Part shown: positions 52,604 to 62,652 of the stretch, one piece after another
Position numbering within the stretch: position 1 is the stretch's first letter
Layout of the letters: the number at the start of each line of letters is the position of its first letter
Assembly (NCBI RefSeq): GCF_015644585.1
Contig: NZ_JADOBI010000005.1
Location: forward strand, 1-64,000
Source of the DNA: Rahnella laticis
GTDB taxonomy: Bacteria; Pseudomonadota; Gammaproteobacteria; Enterobacterales; Enterobacteriaceae
Reading direction: 5' to 3'
Length of the DNA: 64,000 bases
Translations under genes and position numbers: made by a program
The notes under the pieces: generated by a model
What the model saw: the letters and a program-made list of their open reading frames with translations, nothing else
Databases searched by the model: none
What the model was told of the DNA's origin: nothing

Positions 52604-54025
52604 ATGACAGCGGAAAATATCGTTGAACAGGCGTTAGCCTGGTTCGATCAGGGTGAATACCAGCGCACGCTGGCGCGCAGGGTGGCGATTGCCTCCGAAA
52701 GCCAGAGTAATCAGCGGGACGCCGAACTGGCGCGTTATCTCGATGAAGAGATTAAACCGGCACTCGCGGCGATGGGTTTCAGCCTGCTGAGCGTCGAAAA
52801 TACGTATGCCGCTAACCGTCCTTTTTTGATCGCCACCCGCATTGAAGACGTCGCGTTGCCCACAATCCTGAGTTACGGCCACGGCGACGTGGTGTTCGGC
52901 GACGATGAAAACTGGCGCAGCGACTTATCGCCGTGGGAACTCAAAGAGGACGGCGACCGCTGGTACGGACGTGGAAGCGCCGACAACAAAGGCCAGCACA
53001 GCATCAACATTGCCGCGCTGGAGCAAATCTACCAGGCCCGCGGCGGAAGCCTCGGTTTTAACTGCAAACTGCTGTTCGAGATGGGTGAAGAAATCAGCTC
53101 ACCGGGGCTGGCCGAACTTTGCCGTGAATATCAGGAAGAGCTCAGCGCCGATATTTTCCTCGCCTCCGACGGCCCGCGCCTGAGCGCCGTGCGCCCGACG
53201 CTGTTCCTCGGTTCACGCGGTGCGGTGAATTTCCGTCTCACCATCAATGCCCGCGACAACGCCTATCACTCCGGCAACTGGGGCGGGCTGCTGACCAATC
53301 CGGGGACGCAGCTGGCAAACGCGCTGGCCTGTCTGGTGAATCAGCACGGCCAGTTGCAGGTTTCTGCGCTGAAACCGCCAGCAGTCAGTGAGGCCATCCG
53401 CGAAATTCTCAGCGATGTTGACGTCGGCGATGGCAAAAACGATCCGCAGATTGATCTGAACTGGGGCGAGGAAGGTCTCACGCCTGCCGAGCGTCTCTAT
53501 GCGTGGAATACGCTGGAAGTGCTGTCGTTCCTGACCGGCAATCCGCAGCGCCCAATGAACGCCATTCCCGGCTCGGCGACGGCGGTGTGTCAGCTGCGTT
53601 TTGTCGTCGGCACCGACTGGCAACATCTGGCAGAGCACGTCCGTGCGCACCTCGATGCACAGGGTTTCCCGCAGGTTGAGGTGGAATTTATGCGTGGCTC
53701 ACCGGCCACCCGCTTCGACCCGACCGATCCTCTGGTGGACTGGGCGCTGAATATCATGCAAAAAACAACCGGTAAAAAACCGGCATTACTGCCGAACCTC
53801 GGCGGCTCACTGCCTAATGATGTCTTCGCCGATATTCTCGGTTTACCGACGTTATGGGTGCCGCACTCTTATCCGGCCTGCGGTCAGCACGGCGTGAATG
53901 AACACATGCTGATTTCCGTGGCACGCGAGGGGCTGGCGATCATGACCCATCTGCTGTGGGATCTTGGTCAAAACGGTGCCTCCGTGCTGGCCCGTCACCA
54001 CGCCCATACAGGAGGTGCGCAATGA
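52604..54025 (+). CDS. M20 family metallopeptidase
   Basis: The 473-residue product is a two-zinc amidohydrolase/peptidase of the M20 (ArgE/DapE/CPG2) family. Metal and catalytic residues are visible: H93 and D95 in YGHGDVV, D127 in GRGSADNKGQ, the E162-E163 pair in EMGEEISS, and a later H in PACGQHGVNEH. A dimerisation/lid domain (about 200-340) lies between. It probably cleaves a small peptide or N-acyl amino acid; the substrate is unknown. Its stop overlaps the start of the transporter gene. Confidence 0.9.
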   Translation: MTAENIVEQALAWFDQGEYQRTLARRVAIASESQSNQRDAELARYLDEEIKPALAAMGFSLLSVENTYAANRPFLIATRIEDVALPTILSYGHGDVVFGDDENWRSDLSPWELKEDGDRWYGRGSADNKGQHSINIAALEQIYQARGGSLGFNCKLLFEMGEEISSPGLAELCREYQEELSADIFLASDGPRLSAVRPTLFLGSRGAVNFRLTINARDNAYHSGNWGGLLTNPGTQLANALACLVNQHGQLQVSALKPPAVSEAIREILSDVDVGDGKNDPQIDLNWGEEGLTPAERLYAWNTLEVLSFLTGNPQRPMNAIPGSATAVCQLRFVVGTDWQHLAEHVRAHLDAQGFPQVEVEFMRGSPATRFDPTDPLVDWALNIMQKTTGKKPALLPNLGGSLPNDVFADILGLPTLWVPHSYPACGQHGVNEHMLISVAREGLAIMTHLLWDLGQNGASVLARHHAHTGGAQ

Positions 54026-55305
54026 GCCAGTTAAGCGCCAGCTCCACTTCCGTCAGCACTACGGCTGAAAAACCGAGCCTGATGAAAACCCTCTTTGCGA
54101 CCTGTATCGGGAACGCGCTTGAGTGGTTTGATATCGCCATTTACGGCTTTTTCGCCAGCTATATTGCCCATGCGTATTTCCCGACGTCCGATCCGACCGT
54201 TTCACTGTTGCTGGCGTTCGGCAGCTTCGGGGTTTCATTCCTGATCCGGCCGCTCGGCGCAATCGTTCTCGGTGCGTATGCCGACAAACACGGGCGTAAA
54301 GCGTCGCTGCTGATGTCCATCAGCCTGATGATGATTGGCGGTTTAATCATTGTCATCACGCCCTCCTACGCCACTATCGGCATGGCCGCACCGCTGCTGA
54401 TCCTCGCGGCACGTCTGATTCAGGGCTTTTCGGCGGGAGGTGAGTTCGGCAGCTCAACGGCGTTTCTGGTTGAACATTTCCCCGAACGTAAAGCGTTTAT
54501 CGCCAGCTGGCAGTTCGCCACGCAGGGCGCGAGCACCTTGCTGGCTTCGGCATTTGGTCTGGGGTTGTCTGCCATTTTGAGTGAAACGCAGTTGCAGGAC
54601 TGGGGATGGCGCATTCCGTTTATTTTCGGTCTGCTGATTGGCCCGGTGGGTTTGTACATCCGCCGCCATATCAAAGAATCGGAAAGCTTCAGCAAAGCCG
54701 AGAAAACTGCGTCGCCGCTGAAAGAAATCGTGCGCTCGCAAAAAGGCCTGTTCTTTACGGCTATCGGCCTGATGGTGGTGTCCACCGCCATCAACTACAT
54801 GCTGAACTACGTGCCAACGTATGCCACAAAAACGTTACATCTGCCTGCCTCGGCGGGCTTTAGCGCCACGTTATCGGCAGGGATTATCCTGACCGTCGTC
54901 ACGCCAGTTATGGGGCTGTGGGCGGAGAAAATCGGGCGTCTGCCGCTGATGTGGGGTTCGCTTATCCTGCTGTTGCTGACCATTTATCCTGCGTTCTGGC
55001 TGATGCTGCAATACACATCGGCACTGTCTTTACTGCTGCTGATAAGCTGGCTGGCACTGCTGAAATCGGTGTATTTCTCCACCGTGCCGTCGATGATGGC
55101 GGATTTGTTCCCGATCACCACCCGCGCCAGCGGCATGGCGATCAGCTACAACGTGGCGGTCACCGTGTTCGGCGGCTTTGCACCATTCATCTGTACCCTG
55201 CTGATTTCCGCCACCGGCAGCAGCCTGGCGCCAGGTTACTACCTGATGATGGTCGCCCTGCTCAGCGTCTGGGCACTGTTTAAGGCGCAGAAAACACAGC
55301 GCTGA
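54022..55305 (+). CDS. MFS transporter, metabolite:H+ symporter type
   Basis: The 427-residue product has 12 predicted membrane helices. The N-terminal ATCIGNALEWFDIAIYGFFA and the loop DKHGRKASLL are typical of the metabolite:H+ symporter (CitA/ProP/KgtP-like) group, whose members carry organic acids, betaines or amino acids. The start ATG 54022 overlaps the M20 stop by 4 bases (ATGA), with AGGAGG upstream. A peptidase coupled to an importer suggests use of one substrate, which is inferred. Confidence 0.88.
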   Translation: MSQLSASSTSVSTTAEKPSLMKTLFATCIGNALEWFDIAIYGFFASYIAHAYFPTSDPTVSLLLAFGSFGVSFLIRPLGAIVLGAYADKHGRKASLLMSISLMMIGGLIIVITPSYATIGMAAPLLILAARLIQGFSAGGEFGSSTAFLVEHFPERKAFIASWQFATQGASTLLASAFGLGLSAILSETQLQDWGWRIPFIFGLLIGPVGLYIRRHIKESESFSKAEKTASPLKEIVRSQKGLFFTAIGLMVVSTAINYMLNYVPTYATKTLHLPASAGFSATLSAGIILTVVTPVMGLWAEKIGRLPLMWGSLILLLLTIYPAFWLMLQYTSALSLLLLISWLALLKSVYFSTVPSMMADLFPITTRASGMAISYNVAVTVFGGFAPFICTLLISATGSSLAPGYYLMMVALLSVWALFKAQKTQR

Positions 55306-55453
55306 TTTCCCGTAATCCCGCTCAGCGGCGGGGAAACCTGTCGCTGAGTGTTACGCTTAACCCTTCGCAAAACCCCTTCACCTGCCCTATAGTCATTGCC
55401 ATTGTGCTGGCTAACGTTCTGTTTATTTACCCTTTTCAAACGAGGAGTTCTGA

Positions 55454-56074
55454 ATGATCACCCTGTGGGGCCGCGATAACTCAACTAATGTGAAAAAAGT
55501 GCTGTGGTTGCTGGACGAACTTAAACTGCCTTTTCAGCAAATTAACGCCGGGGGCGCTTACGGCAAAAACCATGAGCCGCTTTATCTGTCACTCAATCCG
55601 AACGGGCTGGTGCCTTGCATACAGGATGATGATTTTGTCCTGTGGGAATCGAATGCCATTTTGCGTTATCTCGCCGAACGCGCAGGCAATGAAGCGTTCT
55701 GGCCTTCCGACCTGCGGGCTCGCGCCAGCGCGGATAAATGGCTGGACTGGACCGCAAACAGCCTGACCGTTCCTTTCCGTCAGGTCTTTCTGACGCTGGT
55801 TCGCGTTCCCGAACCGGAGCGTGATATGAATCTGGTGGCCACCGGCATGGCGGCATTTGAAAAACACTGGGCGATTGTCGACAAAGTGCTGGCGCAGCAG
55901 GCATGGTTATCAGGCGAACATTTCGGGCTCGGCGATATCCCGCTGGCGATCTACGCCTACGCCTGGTACGGGCTGAATATTGAACGTCAGGCCCATCCGA
56001 ATGTGGAACGCTGGTATCAACAAATCACACAGCGTCCGGATTTCCAGAAACGCGTGATGATCCCCCTGACCTAG
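55454..56074 (+). CDS. gstB: Glutathione S-transferase GstB
   Basis: The 206-residue product has the thioredoxin-like N-terminal GST domain (MITLWGRDNSTNVKKVLWLL, then ESNAILRYLA with the glutathione-contact Glu-Ser) and the helical C-terminal domain. Sequence and neighbours (dacC side and yliI) match E. coli GstB, which defends against electrophiles such as bromoacetate. ACGAGGAG lies close before the ATG. A terminator follows. Confidence 0.85.
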   Translation: MITLWGRDNSTNVKKVLWLLDELKLPFQQINAGGAYGKNHEPLYLSLNPNGLVPCIQDDDFVLWESNAILRYLAERAGNEAFWPSDLRARASADKWLDWTANSLTVPFRQVFLTLVRVPEPERDMNLVATGMAAFEKHWAIVDKVLAQQAWLSGEHFGLGDIPLAIYAYAWYGLNIERQAHPNVERWYQQITQRPDFQKRVMIPLT

Positions 56075-56085
56075 ACGTAAACACT

Positions 56086-56116
56086 AAAGGCGTGCCGCAA
56101 CGACACGCCTTTTTTA
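56086..56116 (+). terminator. Rho-independent terminator of gstB
   Basis: AAAGGCGTG-CCGCAACGA-CACGCCTTTTTT, 12 bases past the gstB stop and just short of the convergent yliI end. It serves both directions. Confidence 0.88.
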
Positions 56117-56127
56117 GCCTGCGGCAC

Positions 56128-57282
56128 TCATTTGTTGCCCGGCGACACCTTCAGCAGTTTCCCGTCACTTTCATCCGTCAGCACATACACAAATCCATCC
56201 GGCCCGACCTGAACTTCGCGAATACGCTCATTGCGCTCGCTTAACAGACGTTCTTCATGGGTAATTTTTTCGCCGTCTACGGTCAGGCGGATCAGCGATT
56301 TCCCGGCCAGCGCGCCCACAAACAGCGAGTTTTTCCACTGCGGGAATTTCTCCGCGTTATAAAACGCCATGCCGCTCAGCGCCGGAGAAATCGCCCAGTA
56401 ATAAATCGGATCTTCAGCGCCTGTCAGCGTGGTGCCTTTCGCTTCCGGGATAGGCTGCCCGGAATAGTTAATCCCAAACGTCGCCAGCGGCCAGCCGTAA
56501 TTTTTTCCCGCTTTCGGCAGATTCACTTCGTCCCCGCCGCGCGGCCCGTGCTCCGTTTCCCATAACGCACCGCTCCACGGATCCACCGCCAGCCCCTGCG
56601 GATTGCGGTTGCCGTAAGTCCAGATCTCCGGTTTCGCGTTTTTGTCACCGGCAAACGGATTATCCTGCGGAATGCCGCCTTCCGGCGTCAGACGCAAAAT
56701 CTTGCCTTGCAGCTGATTCAAATGCTGGGCATTGATGCGCTGATTATTATCCCCGACGGACAGGAAAATATTGCCCTGTGCGTCGAACGCCATGCGCCCG
56801 CCCAGATTAATGCCGCTTTCCAGCGCCGGTTGCTGCACGAAAATCACTTTAAAATCCGTCAGACTTTGTTTGTCTGCCGACAGCGTGCCGTAACCCAGCG
56901 CCCCGTGAGGCTCACCCTTTTCACCCGGCTGCGCGAAAGAGAGATAAACCCGGCGGTTTTTCGCAAAATCCGGCGACAGGCGCACATCCCACAGCCCCGC
57001 CTGCCCGCTGACCCACACACGCGGCACGCCTTTGAGCGGCGCGGAAAGTTTTTGGTCTGGCTGCCACAGACGCAGCTGGCCGCTGCGCTCGGTGATCAGC
57101 GCGCCCTGCGAATCAGGCAGAAATGCCAGCGACCACGGGTGATCCAGGCCTCTTGCCTGTTCGGTGACCTCCGCGCGGGCAACAGCAAAGGGAACCGGCG
57201 ATTTCGGCGCGGCAAATGCGTGAGACGCCAGAAGAGAGGTTGAGAAAACGAATAAAGCGGCAGCGCGGAAAGAACAGGACAT
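56128..57282 (-). CDS. yliI: PQQ-dependent aldose sugar dehydrogenase YliI
   Basis: This is the soluble aldose sugar dehydrogenase, a periplasmic quinoprotein oxidising aldoses with PQQ. The 384-residue product has a signal peptide (cleavage near AFA-AP, 24) and a six-bladed beta-propeller of the GDH-B type, with motifs GLDHPWSLAFLPD, ETEHGPRGGDEVNLPKAGKN and DPIYYWAISPALSGMAFY. Gene order gstB-yliI matches E. coli. Whether PQQ is made or scavenged by this organism cannot be seen here. Confidence 0.9.
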   Translation of the reverse strand: MSCSFRAAALFVFSTSLLASHAFAAPKSPVPFAVARAEVTEQARGLDHPWSLAFLPDSQGALITERSGQLRLWQPDQKLSAPLKGVPRVWVSGQAGLWDVRLSPDFAKNRRVYLSFAQPGEKGEPHGALGYGTLSADKQSLTDFKVIFVQQPALESGINLGGRMAFDAQGNIFLSVGDNNQRINAQHLNQLQGKILRLTPEGGIPQDNPFAGDKNAKPEIWTYGNRNPQGLAVDPWSGALWETEHGPRGGDEVNLPKAGKNYGWPLATFGINYSGQPIPEAKGTTLTGAEDPIYYWAISPALSGMAFYNAEKFPQWKNSLFVGALAGKSLIRLTVDGEKITHEERLLSERNERIREVQVGPDGFVYVLTDESDGKLLKVSPGNK

Positions 57283-57579
57283 CAGGCTTCTCCCGGAAAC
57301 GTTGATCAGCGTTGAATGTTCAGTTTAGGCCATGTGCCTGATTTTGCTCAGCACCACTCTGCGTTCTATAACCAACAGGAATAACGCCAGCCGGAAATAT
57401 ACTATCAACAAAGCATTCCCTCCTTCTTAACATACCGGTAGACTGCGTTGTCACAATGGACGTCCAGACAGACGGACTTCCAAACATCCTCAATTTGGTC
57501 CGTTCTTTTTGTTCCGAATTTTTATGCCAAAAAACACCTGTGAAACACACATCGCACCCGACGACGGAGTTGTTAAATA

Positions 57580-58653
57580 ATGAAAAAAATATCCGCATCC
57601 CTGCTGGCACTTAGCCTGTTCTCCGCCCTGCCCGCGTTTGCCGCTGATGCCCAGCTGGCACCGGTTCCGGCTGCGATTGCACAACACAACGGCCCGGTGC
57701 GCATTGCCGTGATCCGTAACCTTGGCTCCGATGACAACACCACGCAATTTCTGGCGGGTGCCATCAAGCAAGGCCATGCGCTGGGCTTTAAAGTCGATAC
57801 ATTCCTGAGTAACGGCGACGACGCCAAGTTTCAGGATTTCGTGAATCAGGCCATCAGCCAGAAATACGACGGCATTATTCTGTCGCAGGGTCGCGGTCCG
57901 TATTCTGAAGCGCTGGCAAATCGTATTGCCGCCGCGGGCATTGCAGTTTCCGCGTTTGATACCGAAGTACCGGATACCATTCCGGGCGTCACCGTCACCC
58001 GCCAGGACGACGCGTCTCTGGCGAAAGCCTCGGTCGGCCAGCTGGTGAAAGATTTCAACGGCAAAGCCAACATCATCAAACTGTGGGTGGCCGGGTTCCC
58101 GCCAATGGAACGCCGCCAGAAAACCTACGAAGCCATCCTGAAAGAGAATCCGGGCATTCATCAGCTTGAGTCTATCGGCGCGGTATCTTCGGACGTTCAG
58201 GGCGACACCGCCAACAAAGTCGGGGCGATTCTGGCGAAGTATCCTAAAGGCCAGATTGATGCCATCTGGGGTTCCTGGGATGCCTTCAGCCAGGGTGCTT
58301 ACAAAGCGCTGAAAGAGAATGGCCGGACTGAAATCAAACTCTACAGCATCGATGCTTCGAACCAGGATCTGCAACTGATGCGCGAGAAAGGCAGCCCGTG
58401 GTTGTTTACGGCGGCGGTGGATACACAGCTGATCGGCGCCGTGAACCTGCGTATTGTGGCGCTGAAAATTGCCGGTGAAAAAACGCCGCAGACTTATGAA
58501 TTCCCGGCGCAGACCATTCCGCAATCCCTGCTGGTCAGCCAGCCGGATGGCCTGAACGTCAGCGGCCTGAGCAAAATCATTCCGGGTTGGGGAAAATCAG
58601 AAGATTTTACCGCGCCATGGTTTGCCACGCTGGAAGCAAAATACAAAAAGTAA
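57580..58653 (+). CDS. Sugar ABC transporter periplasmic-binding protein (orphan)
   Basis: The 357-residue product has a signal peptide (about 21 residues, cleavage AFA-AD) and a type I periplasmic binding protein (RbsB-like) fold: RIAVIRNLGSDDNTTQFLAG, then QKYDGIILSQGRGP, DTEVPDTIPGV. It probably binds a sugar or sugar derivative. No ATPase or permease gene is adjacent, so its importer is elsewhere. GGAGTTG stands before the ATG. It lies directly before yicJ-yicI, suggesting a linked substrate. Confidence 0.82.
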   Translation: MKKISASLLALSLFSALPAFAADAQLAPVPAAIAQHNGPVRIAVIRNLGSDDNTTQFLAGAIKQGHALGFKVDTFLSNGDDAKFQDFVNQAISQKYDGIILSQGRGPYSEALANRIAAAGIAVSAFDTEVPDTIPGVTVTRQDDASLAKASVGQLVKDFNGKANIIKLWVAGFPPMERRQKTYEAILKENPGIHQLESIGAVSSDVQGDTANKVGAILAKYPKGQIDAIWGSWDAFSQGAYKALKENGRTEIKLYSIDASNQDLQLMREKGSPWLFTAAVDTQLIGAVNLRIVALKIAGEKTPQTYEFPAQTIPQSLLVSQPDGLNVSGLSKIIPGWGKSEDFTAPWFATLEAKYKK

Positions 58654-58662
58654 TCGCCTCAG

Positions 58663-58687
58663 ACCTCCCGGAAACGGGAGGTTATTT
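58663..58687 (+). terminator. Hairpin terminator after the binding-protein gene
   Basis: ACCTCCCG-GAAA-CGGGAGGT is a perfect 8-base stem with a GNRA-type loop, followed by TATTTC, a short T-rich run. It separates the binding protein from yicJ. Confidence 0.72.
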
Positions 58688-58734
58688 CATCACTTATCCC
58701 CTCCTTGCGTTCCCGTTTCCCCCCTGCGATCACA

Positions 58735-58756
58735 GAAATAAAGAAACATAATTTCA
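58735..58756 (+). promoter_or_regulatory. Candidate XylR site upstream of yicJ
   Basis: GAAATAAAGAAACATAATTT contains AACATAATT, which also occurs in the E. coli xylA XylR operator (GAAATAACATAATT). It is 80-100 bases before yicJ, with xylR just past yicI. The site is a motif match only. Confidence 0.4.
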
Positions 58757-58835
58757 GAATTAAAAATCTCAATAGCCGCAACCGCTTACAACCGTTAAAA
58801 CCTGTACTCTCCCTTTTCATATGGACATTGAAGCA

Positions 58836-60203
58836 ATGAGTACAGAAATCCTTTCGGTCAAGGAAAAGATTGGATATGGATTAGGCGACGCCGCCAGTCA
58901 TATCATTTTTGATAATGTCATGCTGTACATGATGTTTTTCTACACCGACATTTTCGGCATTCCCGCCGGATACGTCGGCACCATGTTCCTGCTGGCCCGC
59001 GCACTCGATGCTATCTCTGACCCCTGCATGGGATTGCTGGCTGACCGCACCCGCACGCGCTGGGGCAAATTCCGCCCTTACGTGCTCTTCGGCGCGATCC
59101 CTTTCGGCATCGTCTGCGTCTTCACCTACACCACGCCGGAACTGAGCATGACCGGCAAAATGATCTACGCCGCCATCACTTACACGCTGCTCACGCTGAT
59201 GTATACCGTGGTCAACATTCCGTATTGCGCACTCGGCGGCGTGATCACCTCGAACCCGACACAGCGTATTTCGCTGCAATCCTACCGCTTCGTGCTGGCG
59301 ACGGCGGGCGGCATGCTGAGCACCGTGCTGATGATGCCGCTGGTAAAACTCATTGGCGGCGAAAATCAGGCGCTGGGTTATCAGGGCGGCATTGCCGTAC
59401 TGGCGATTGTCGCGGCCATCATGCTGGCAATCTGTTTTGCCACCACCAAAGAACGTATCGATCCGGGCAAACCGACCGGCACCATGCGCGAGGATTTGCG
59501 CGACATCTGGCATAACGATCAATGGCGCATTGTGGGTCTGCTGACCATCCTTAACATCATCGCCGTGGCAGTTCGCGGCGGCGCCATGATGTATTACGTC
59601 ACCTATATTCTCGGCAATCCTTTGCTGTTCGTCTGGTTCCTCGGCGTCTATTCCGTCGGCAATCTGTTCGGCAGCGCACTCGCCAAACCACTCACCGACT
59701 GGAAATGCAAAGTGAGCGTGTTCTGGTGGACCAACGCCATTCTGGCCGTGCTCAGCGTCGCCATGTTCTTCCTGCCGGTTCATGGCAGCATCGCGATGTT
59801 TGCGTTCATCTTTGTTATCGGCGTACTGCATCAGCTGGTGACGCCAATTCAGTGGGTCATGATGTCCGACACCGTGGATTACGGTGAATGGAACGACGGC
59901 AAACGCCTGACCGGCATCAGCTTTGCGGGCACCTTATTTGTGCTCAAACTCGGTCTGGCGCTAGCGGGCGCGATGATCGGCTGGATGCTGGCCGGTGCCG
60001 GTTATCAGTCCGGTGCTGCCACGCAGAACGCGACCACGATGGCCTGTATCGTTGCGCTGTTCACGCTGGTGCCCGCCGCCTGTTACCTGCTGAGCGCCAT
60101 CATTTGTAAGCGTTATTACATTCTGCGCACGCCGCTGCTGCGCCGCATCCTTGACGAAGTCGCGCAAGGCATCCGCCGCAATCAGCAAGAATTTATGAAA
60201 TGA
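58836..60203 (+). CDS. yicJ: Glycoside-pentoside-hexuronide:cation symporter YicJ
   Basis: The 455-residue product is a GPH-family symporter with 12 predicted membrane helices. It is close to E. coli YicJ, with MSTEILSVKEKIGYGLGDAA at the N-terminus and IQWVMMSDTVDYGEWNDGKR in the conserved loop. It likely imports alpha-xylosides such as isoprimeverose with a cation. ATG 58836 aligns with the family start; an ATG 15 bases upstream is an alternative. The yicI start lies 34 bases downstream, so the two are co-transcribed. Confidence 0.93.
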   Translation: MSTEILSVKEKIGYGLGDAASHIIFDNVMLYMMFFYTDIFGIPAGYVGTMFLLARALDAISDPCMGLLADRTRTRWGKFRPYVLFGAIPFGIVCVFTYTTPELSMTGKMIYAAITYTLLTLMYTVVNIPYCALGGVITSNPTQRISLQSYRFVLATAGGMLSTVLMMPLVKLIGGENQALGYQGGIAVLAIVAAIMLAICFATTKERIDPGKPTGTMREDLRDIWHNDQWRIVGLLTILNIIAVAVRGGAMMYYVTYILGNPLLFVWFLGVYSVGNLFGSALAKPLTDWKCKVSVFWWTNAILAVLSVAMFFLPVHGSIAMFAFIFVIGVLHQLVTPIQWVMMSDTVDYGEWNDGKRLTGISFAGTLFVLKLGLALAGAMIGWMLAGAGYQSGAATQNATTMACIVALFTLVPAACYLLSAIICKRYYILRTPLLRRILDEVAQGIRRNQQEFMK

Positions 60204-60237
60204 ATTTGATTGAGATGAAGTTTAAAAGGAGCAGAAC

Positions 60238-62562
60238 ATGAAAATCAGCGACGGCAACTGGTTGATACAAGAGGGTTTAGTCTTAACACACCCTTTACAG
60301 GTATTTGACGTTCAGCGCGCCGGGAACGAAATGGTGATTTACGCGGCGCCGAAAGATGCCTCTGAGCGTGCCAGCCAGCTCGATTCCCCGCTGTTTACGC
60401 TGCGTTTTTTCTCGCCGCAAACCGGCGTGATTGGCGTACGCATTACCCATTTTGACGGCGAAACGGACAAGGGCCCGCATTATCCGTTGATCCAGTCCGA
60501 AAAACCGGAACTGCGCTTTGAAGACAATGCGGAATTCGCAGCCTTGCACAGCGGCTCGCTGAGCGTCCGCGTGACCAAAGGCGATAACTGGACGCTCGAT
60601 TTCCTGCGCGATGGCCGCCGAATTACCGGCAGCGTGGCGAAATCAAACGGTTACGTGCAGGACAGCAATACGCTGAAAACCTACATGATGGAGCGGCTGG
60701 ATCTGGGCGTCGGCGAAACGGTTTACGGGCTGGGAGAACGTTTCACCGCGCTGGTTAAAAACGGGCAAACCGTCGAAACCTGGAACCGCGACGGCGGCAC
60801 CAGCACCGAGCAATCCTACAAAAACATTCCGTTTTATCTGACAAACCGCGGCTACGGCGTGCTGGTGAACCACCCGGAATGCGTGTCGTTTGAAGTCGGT
60901 TCTGAGAAAGTGTCGAAAGTGCAGTTCAGCGTGGAAGGCGAATACCTCGAATATTTCGTCATCGACGGCCCGACGCCGAAAAAAGTGCTCGACCGTTACA
61001 CGCGCCTGACCGGCCGCCCTGCGCTGCCGCCCGCCTGGTCATTTGGCCTGTGGCTGACCACATCCTTCACCACCAATTACGACGAAGCGACGGTCAACAG
61101 TTTTATCGACGGCATGGCCGAACGCAATCTGCCGCTGCACGTTTTCCACTTCGACTGCTTCTGGATGAAAGCTTTCCAGTGGTGCGATTTTGAATGGGAT
61201 CCGCAAACCTTCCCGGATCCGCAGGGCATGTTGCAGCGCCTGAAAGCACGCGGTCTGAAAATCTGTGTGTGGATAAACCCGTACATCGGCCAGAAATCTC
61301 CGCTGTTCCACGAAGGCAAAGAGAAAGGCTATCTGCTCAAACGCCCGGATGGCCGCGTGTGGCAGTGGGATAAATGGCAGGCGGGAATGGGCATTGTCGA
61401 TTTCACCAACCCGCAGGCCTGTGAATGGTACGCCGGACACCTGAAACGGCTGGTGGATATGGGCGTGGATTGCTTCAAGACGGACTTCGGCGAGCGGATC
61501 CCGACAGATGTGGTCTGGCACGACGGCTGCGACCCGCAGAAAATGCACAACCATTACGCGTTTGTGTACAACAAGCTGGTGTATGAAACGTTGCAGGATA
61601 AGCTCGGCGCATCCGAAGCCGTGCTGTTTGCCCGTTCGGCCTCCGTGGGCGCGCAGCAATTCCCGGTTCACTGGGGCGGCGACTGTTACGCCACTTACGA
61701 ATCCATGGCGGAAAGCCTGCGCGGTGGCCTGTCCATCGGGCTGTCCGGCTTCGGGTTCTGGAGCCACGACATTGGCGGTTTCGAAAACACCGCACCGGCG
61801 CATATCTACAAACGCTGGTGCGCCTTCGGCCTGCTGTCGAGCCACAGCCGCCTGCACGGCAGCAAATCCTACCGTGTGCCATGGGTTTATGACGACGAAG
61901 CCTGCGACGTGGTGCGCCAGTTCACGCAACTGAAATGCCGCCTGATGCCGTATCTGTATCCGGCCTCCGTGCAGGCCGCCAAAAGCGGAACGCCGGTTAT
62001 GCGCGCCATGATGCTGGAGTTCCCGGAAGATCCGGCCTGCGATTATCTCGACCGGCAGTACATGCTGGGCGATGACCTGCTGGTTGCACCGGTCTTCAGT
62101 GAACAAGGCGACGTGGATTTCTATCTTCCCCAAGGGCGCTGGACGCACCTGCTCAGCAACGAGGTGGCCGAAGGCTCACGCTGGCACCGTCAGCAACATG
62201 GCTTCGACAGCCTGCCGCTGTACGTCCGCCCGAATACGTTACTGGCAACAGGCAGCAACAGTGAAAAACCGGATTACGACTACAGTGAGCGCCCGGAATT
62301 CCACCTGTTCGAGCTGGAAGATGGCGCAATTGCTGAGAGCCGTCTGACCGATCTGCACGGGAATGTGGTCTTTACGCTGAACGCGCACCGCAGCGGTAAC
62401 ACGCTGACGCTGACCACGGAAGGCCAGGCTACCGGCTGGACGTTGTGCCTGCGCAATATTCACAGCGTCTCGAAATGCAGTCTGGCAACCACTTCGGCGA
62501 CAGCGCAAGGAATACGCGTGACGCCGGAACACGGCAGCCATCAGTTCGTTATTGTTTTATAA
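60238..62562 (+). CDS. yicI: Alpha-xylosidase YicI (GH31)
   Basis: YicI hydrolyses alpha-1,6-linked xylose from isoprimeverose and related xylosides. The 774-residue product has the family 31 catalytic nucleophile D416 in [11 protein letters not shown] and acid/base D482 in [10 protein letters not shown], at the same residue numbers as E. coli YicI. The (beta/alpha)8 barrel is flanked by N- and C-terminal beta domains. AGGAGC precedes the ATG by about 6 bases. It follows yicJ and is convergent with xylR. Confidence 0.96.
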   Translation: MKISDGNWLIQEGLVLTHPLQVFDVQRAGNEMVIYAAPKDASERASQLDSPLFTLRFFSPQTGVIGVRITHFDGETDKGPHYPLIQSEKPELRFEDNAEFAALHSGSLSVRVTKGDNWTLDFLRDGRRITGSVAKSNGYVQDSNTLKTYMMERLDLGVGETVYGLGERFTALVKNGQTVETWNRDGGTSTEQSYKNIPFYLTNRGYGVLVNHPECVSFEVGSEKVSKVQFSVEGEYLEYFVIDGPTPKKVLDRYTRLTGRPALPPAWSFGLWLTTSFTTNYDEATVNSFIDGMAERNLPLHVFHFDCFWMKAFQWCDFEWDPQTFPDPQGMLQRLKARGLKICVWINPYIGQKSPLFHEGKEKGYLLKRPDGRVWQWDKWQAGMGIVDFTNPQACEWYAGHLKRLVDMGVDCFKTDFGERIPTDVVWHDGCDPQKMHNHYAFVYNKLVYETLQDKLGASEAVLFARSASVGAQQFPVHWGGDCYATYESMAESLRGGLSIGLSGFGFWSHDIGGFENTAPAHIYKRWCAFGLLSSHSRLHGSKSYRVPWVYDDEACDVVRQFTQLKCRLMPYLYPASVQAAKSGTPVMRAMMLEFPEDPACDYLDRQYMLGDDLLVAPVFSEQGDVDFYLPQGRWTHLLSNEVAEGSRWHRQQHGFDSLPLYVRPNTLLATGSNSEKPDYDYSERPEFHLFELEDGAIAESRLTDLHGNVVFTLNAHRSGNTLTLTTEGQATGWTLCLRNIHSVSKCSLATTSATAQGIRVTPEHGSHQFVIVL

Positions 62563-62600
62563 ATGACGTTATAAAAACCGCCGTATCAGCCTTAATACAT

Positions 62601-62633
62601 AGCCCCGTCGCGAGTTCAGCGCGGGGCTTTTTT
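62601..62633. terminator. Rho-independent terminator between yicI and xylR
   Basis: AGCCCCG and CGGGGCT pair, with CGCGA and GCG-type bases inside, followed by six T on the plus strand. It lies 39 bases after yicI and 20 before the xylR stop. Confidence 0.85.
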
Positions 62634-62652
62634 CTGGCATTAGCACTCTGGT

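Noticed and set aside
57490-58524. 344-aa open frame antisense to the binding-protein gene
   Set aside because: The plus-strand gene has signal peptide, Shine-Dalgarno and family match; the antisense frame has none.
61039-62148. 369-aa open frame antisense to yicI
   Set aside because: Shadow of the yicI frame, whose catalytic residues are intact.
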